This document shows, one piece after another, positions 5,054 to 5,329 of a stretch of 5,329 nucleotides of DNA. This DNA is from Actinomycetes bacterium (GTDB lineage: Bacteria; Actinomycetota; Actinomycetes; Actinomycetales; Microbacteriaceae). The notes under the pieces were generated by a model. That model was not told the DNA's origin, did not search any database, and saw nothing but the letters and a program-made list of their open reading frames with translations. Location: NCBI GenBank assembly GCA_023432305.1, contig JAEYUT010000070.1:1-5329 (forward strand). The letters are read 5' to 3'. Made by a program: the position numbers and the translations under genes. Numbering within the stretch: the stretch's first letter is position 1; every line of letters begins with the position of its first letter.

Positions 5054-5329
5054 GTGGACGATGGTCGGCCCCTCTTCCTGCAGGTCGCAGAGCGCATCGA
5101 GAACGACATCATCTCGGGCGCACTCGCCGAGGAAGCGCAGGTGCCCTCCACCAACGAGTGGGCGGCATTCCTGCGCATCAACCCCGCCACCGCCGGCAAG
5201 GGCGTGAACCTGCTCGTCGACCAGGGCGTTCTCTACAAGAGGAGAGGAATCGGGATGTTCGTCGCAGAGGGGGCGCGCGAGCGCCTCATCGCCGCCCGGC
5301 GGGAATCCTTCCGCGAGCAGTTCGTCGCC
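5054..5329 (+). CDS. GntR-family transcriptional regulator, YtrA subfamily (N-terminal part)
   Basis: The first 92 residues of a regulator that runs off the right edge without a stop. The winged helix-turn-helix is clear. PLFLQVAERIENDIISGAL (6-24) is helix 1; QVPSTNEWAAFLRINPATAGKGVNLLVDQG (29-58) holds the recognition helix; VLYKRRGIGMFVAEGAR (59-75) is the wing. The following REQF helix begins the short C-terminal segment typical of YtrA-type members, which usually sit at the head of ABC-transporter operons and autoregulate. That transporter would lie beyond the window and is not seen. GTG 5054 is preferred over in-frame ATG 5042 because GGGAG (5044-5048) lies five bases upstream and ATG 5042 has no binding site. 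The ATG would add only four residues. Confidence 0.9.
   Translation, partial: MDDGRPLFLQVAERIENDIISGALAEEAQVPSTNEWAAFLRINPATAGKGVNLLVDQGVLYKRRGIGMFVAEGARERLIAARRESFREQFVA

Overview
The window looks like an ordinary chromosomal segment of a high-GC Gram-positive actinobacterium, most probably of the family Microbacteriaceae. The evidence is the very high GC content, the strong G/C bias at third codon positions, GTG starts with GGAGG-type ribosome binding sites, a tRNA gene without an encoded CCA end, a DtxR/IdeR-type iron box, a leaderless-looking gene and a YtrA-subfamily GntR regulator. I see no insertion sequence, integrase, phage gene, CRISPR array or plasmid function. The genus is an inference.

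Left part (1-1833, plus strand): the C-terminal end of an uncharacterised, probably exported protein is followed by hairpins, an extended -10 motif and tRNA-Arg(CCG). Next comes a two-gene stress-signalling unit: a SigE-type ECF sigma factor with a possible self-recognised promoter, and an overlapping gene for a single-pass membrane protein placed where an anti-sigma factor would be expected.

Middle (1887-3112, plus strand): a divergent arginase-fold protein that has lost several residues needed for guanidine hydrolysis is joined by an ATGA stop/start overlap to a small HExxH protein. A perfect GC-rich hairpin lies between this pair and the convergent minus-strand genes.

Right part (3135-5329): on the minus strand lie an amidase-signature hydrolase and, downstream of it, a standalone siderophore-interacting-protein (SIP) domain. 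The SIP gene has its own promoter, with an iron box between the -35 and -10 elements and a transcript predicted to begin at the ATG. Divergent from the amidase is the start of a YtrA/GntR regulator that runs off the right edge. The space between them holds a TTGACA hexamer, a GTTA triplet repeat and inverted repeats that probably form an autoregulatory operator.

The most useful observations are the iron-controlled, probably leaderless SIP-only gene, the degenerate arginase active site with its coupled HExxH partner, the sigma/membrane-protein pair lacking a zinc anti-sigma motif, and the compact amidase/GntR control region. I did not find a clear new defence or mobile system.
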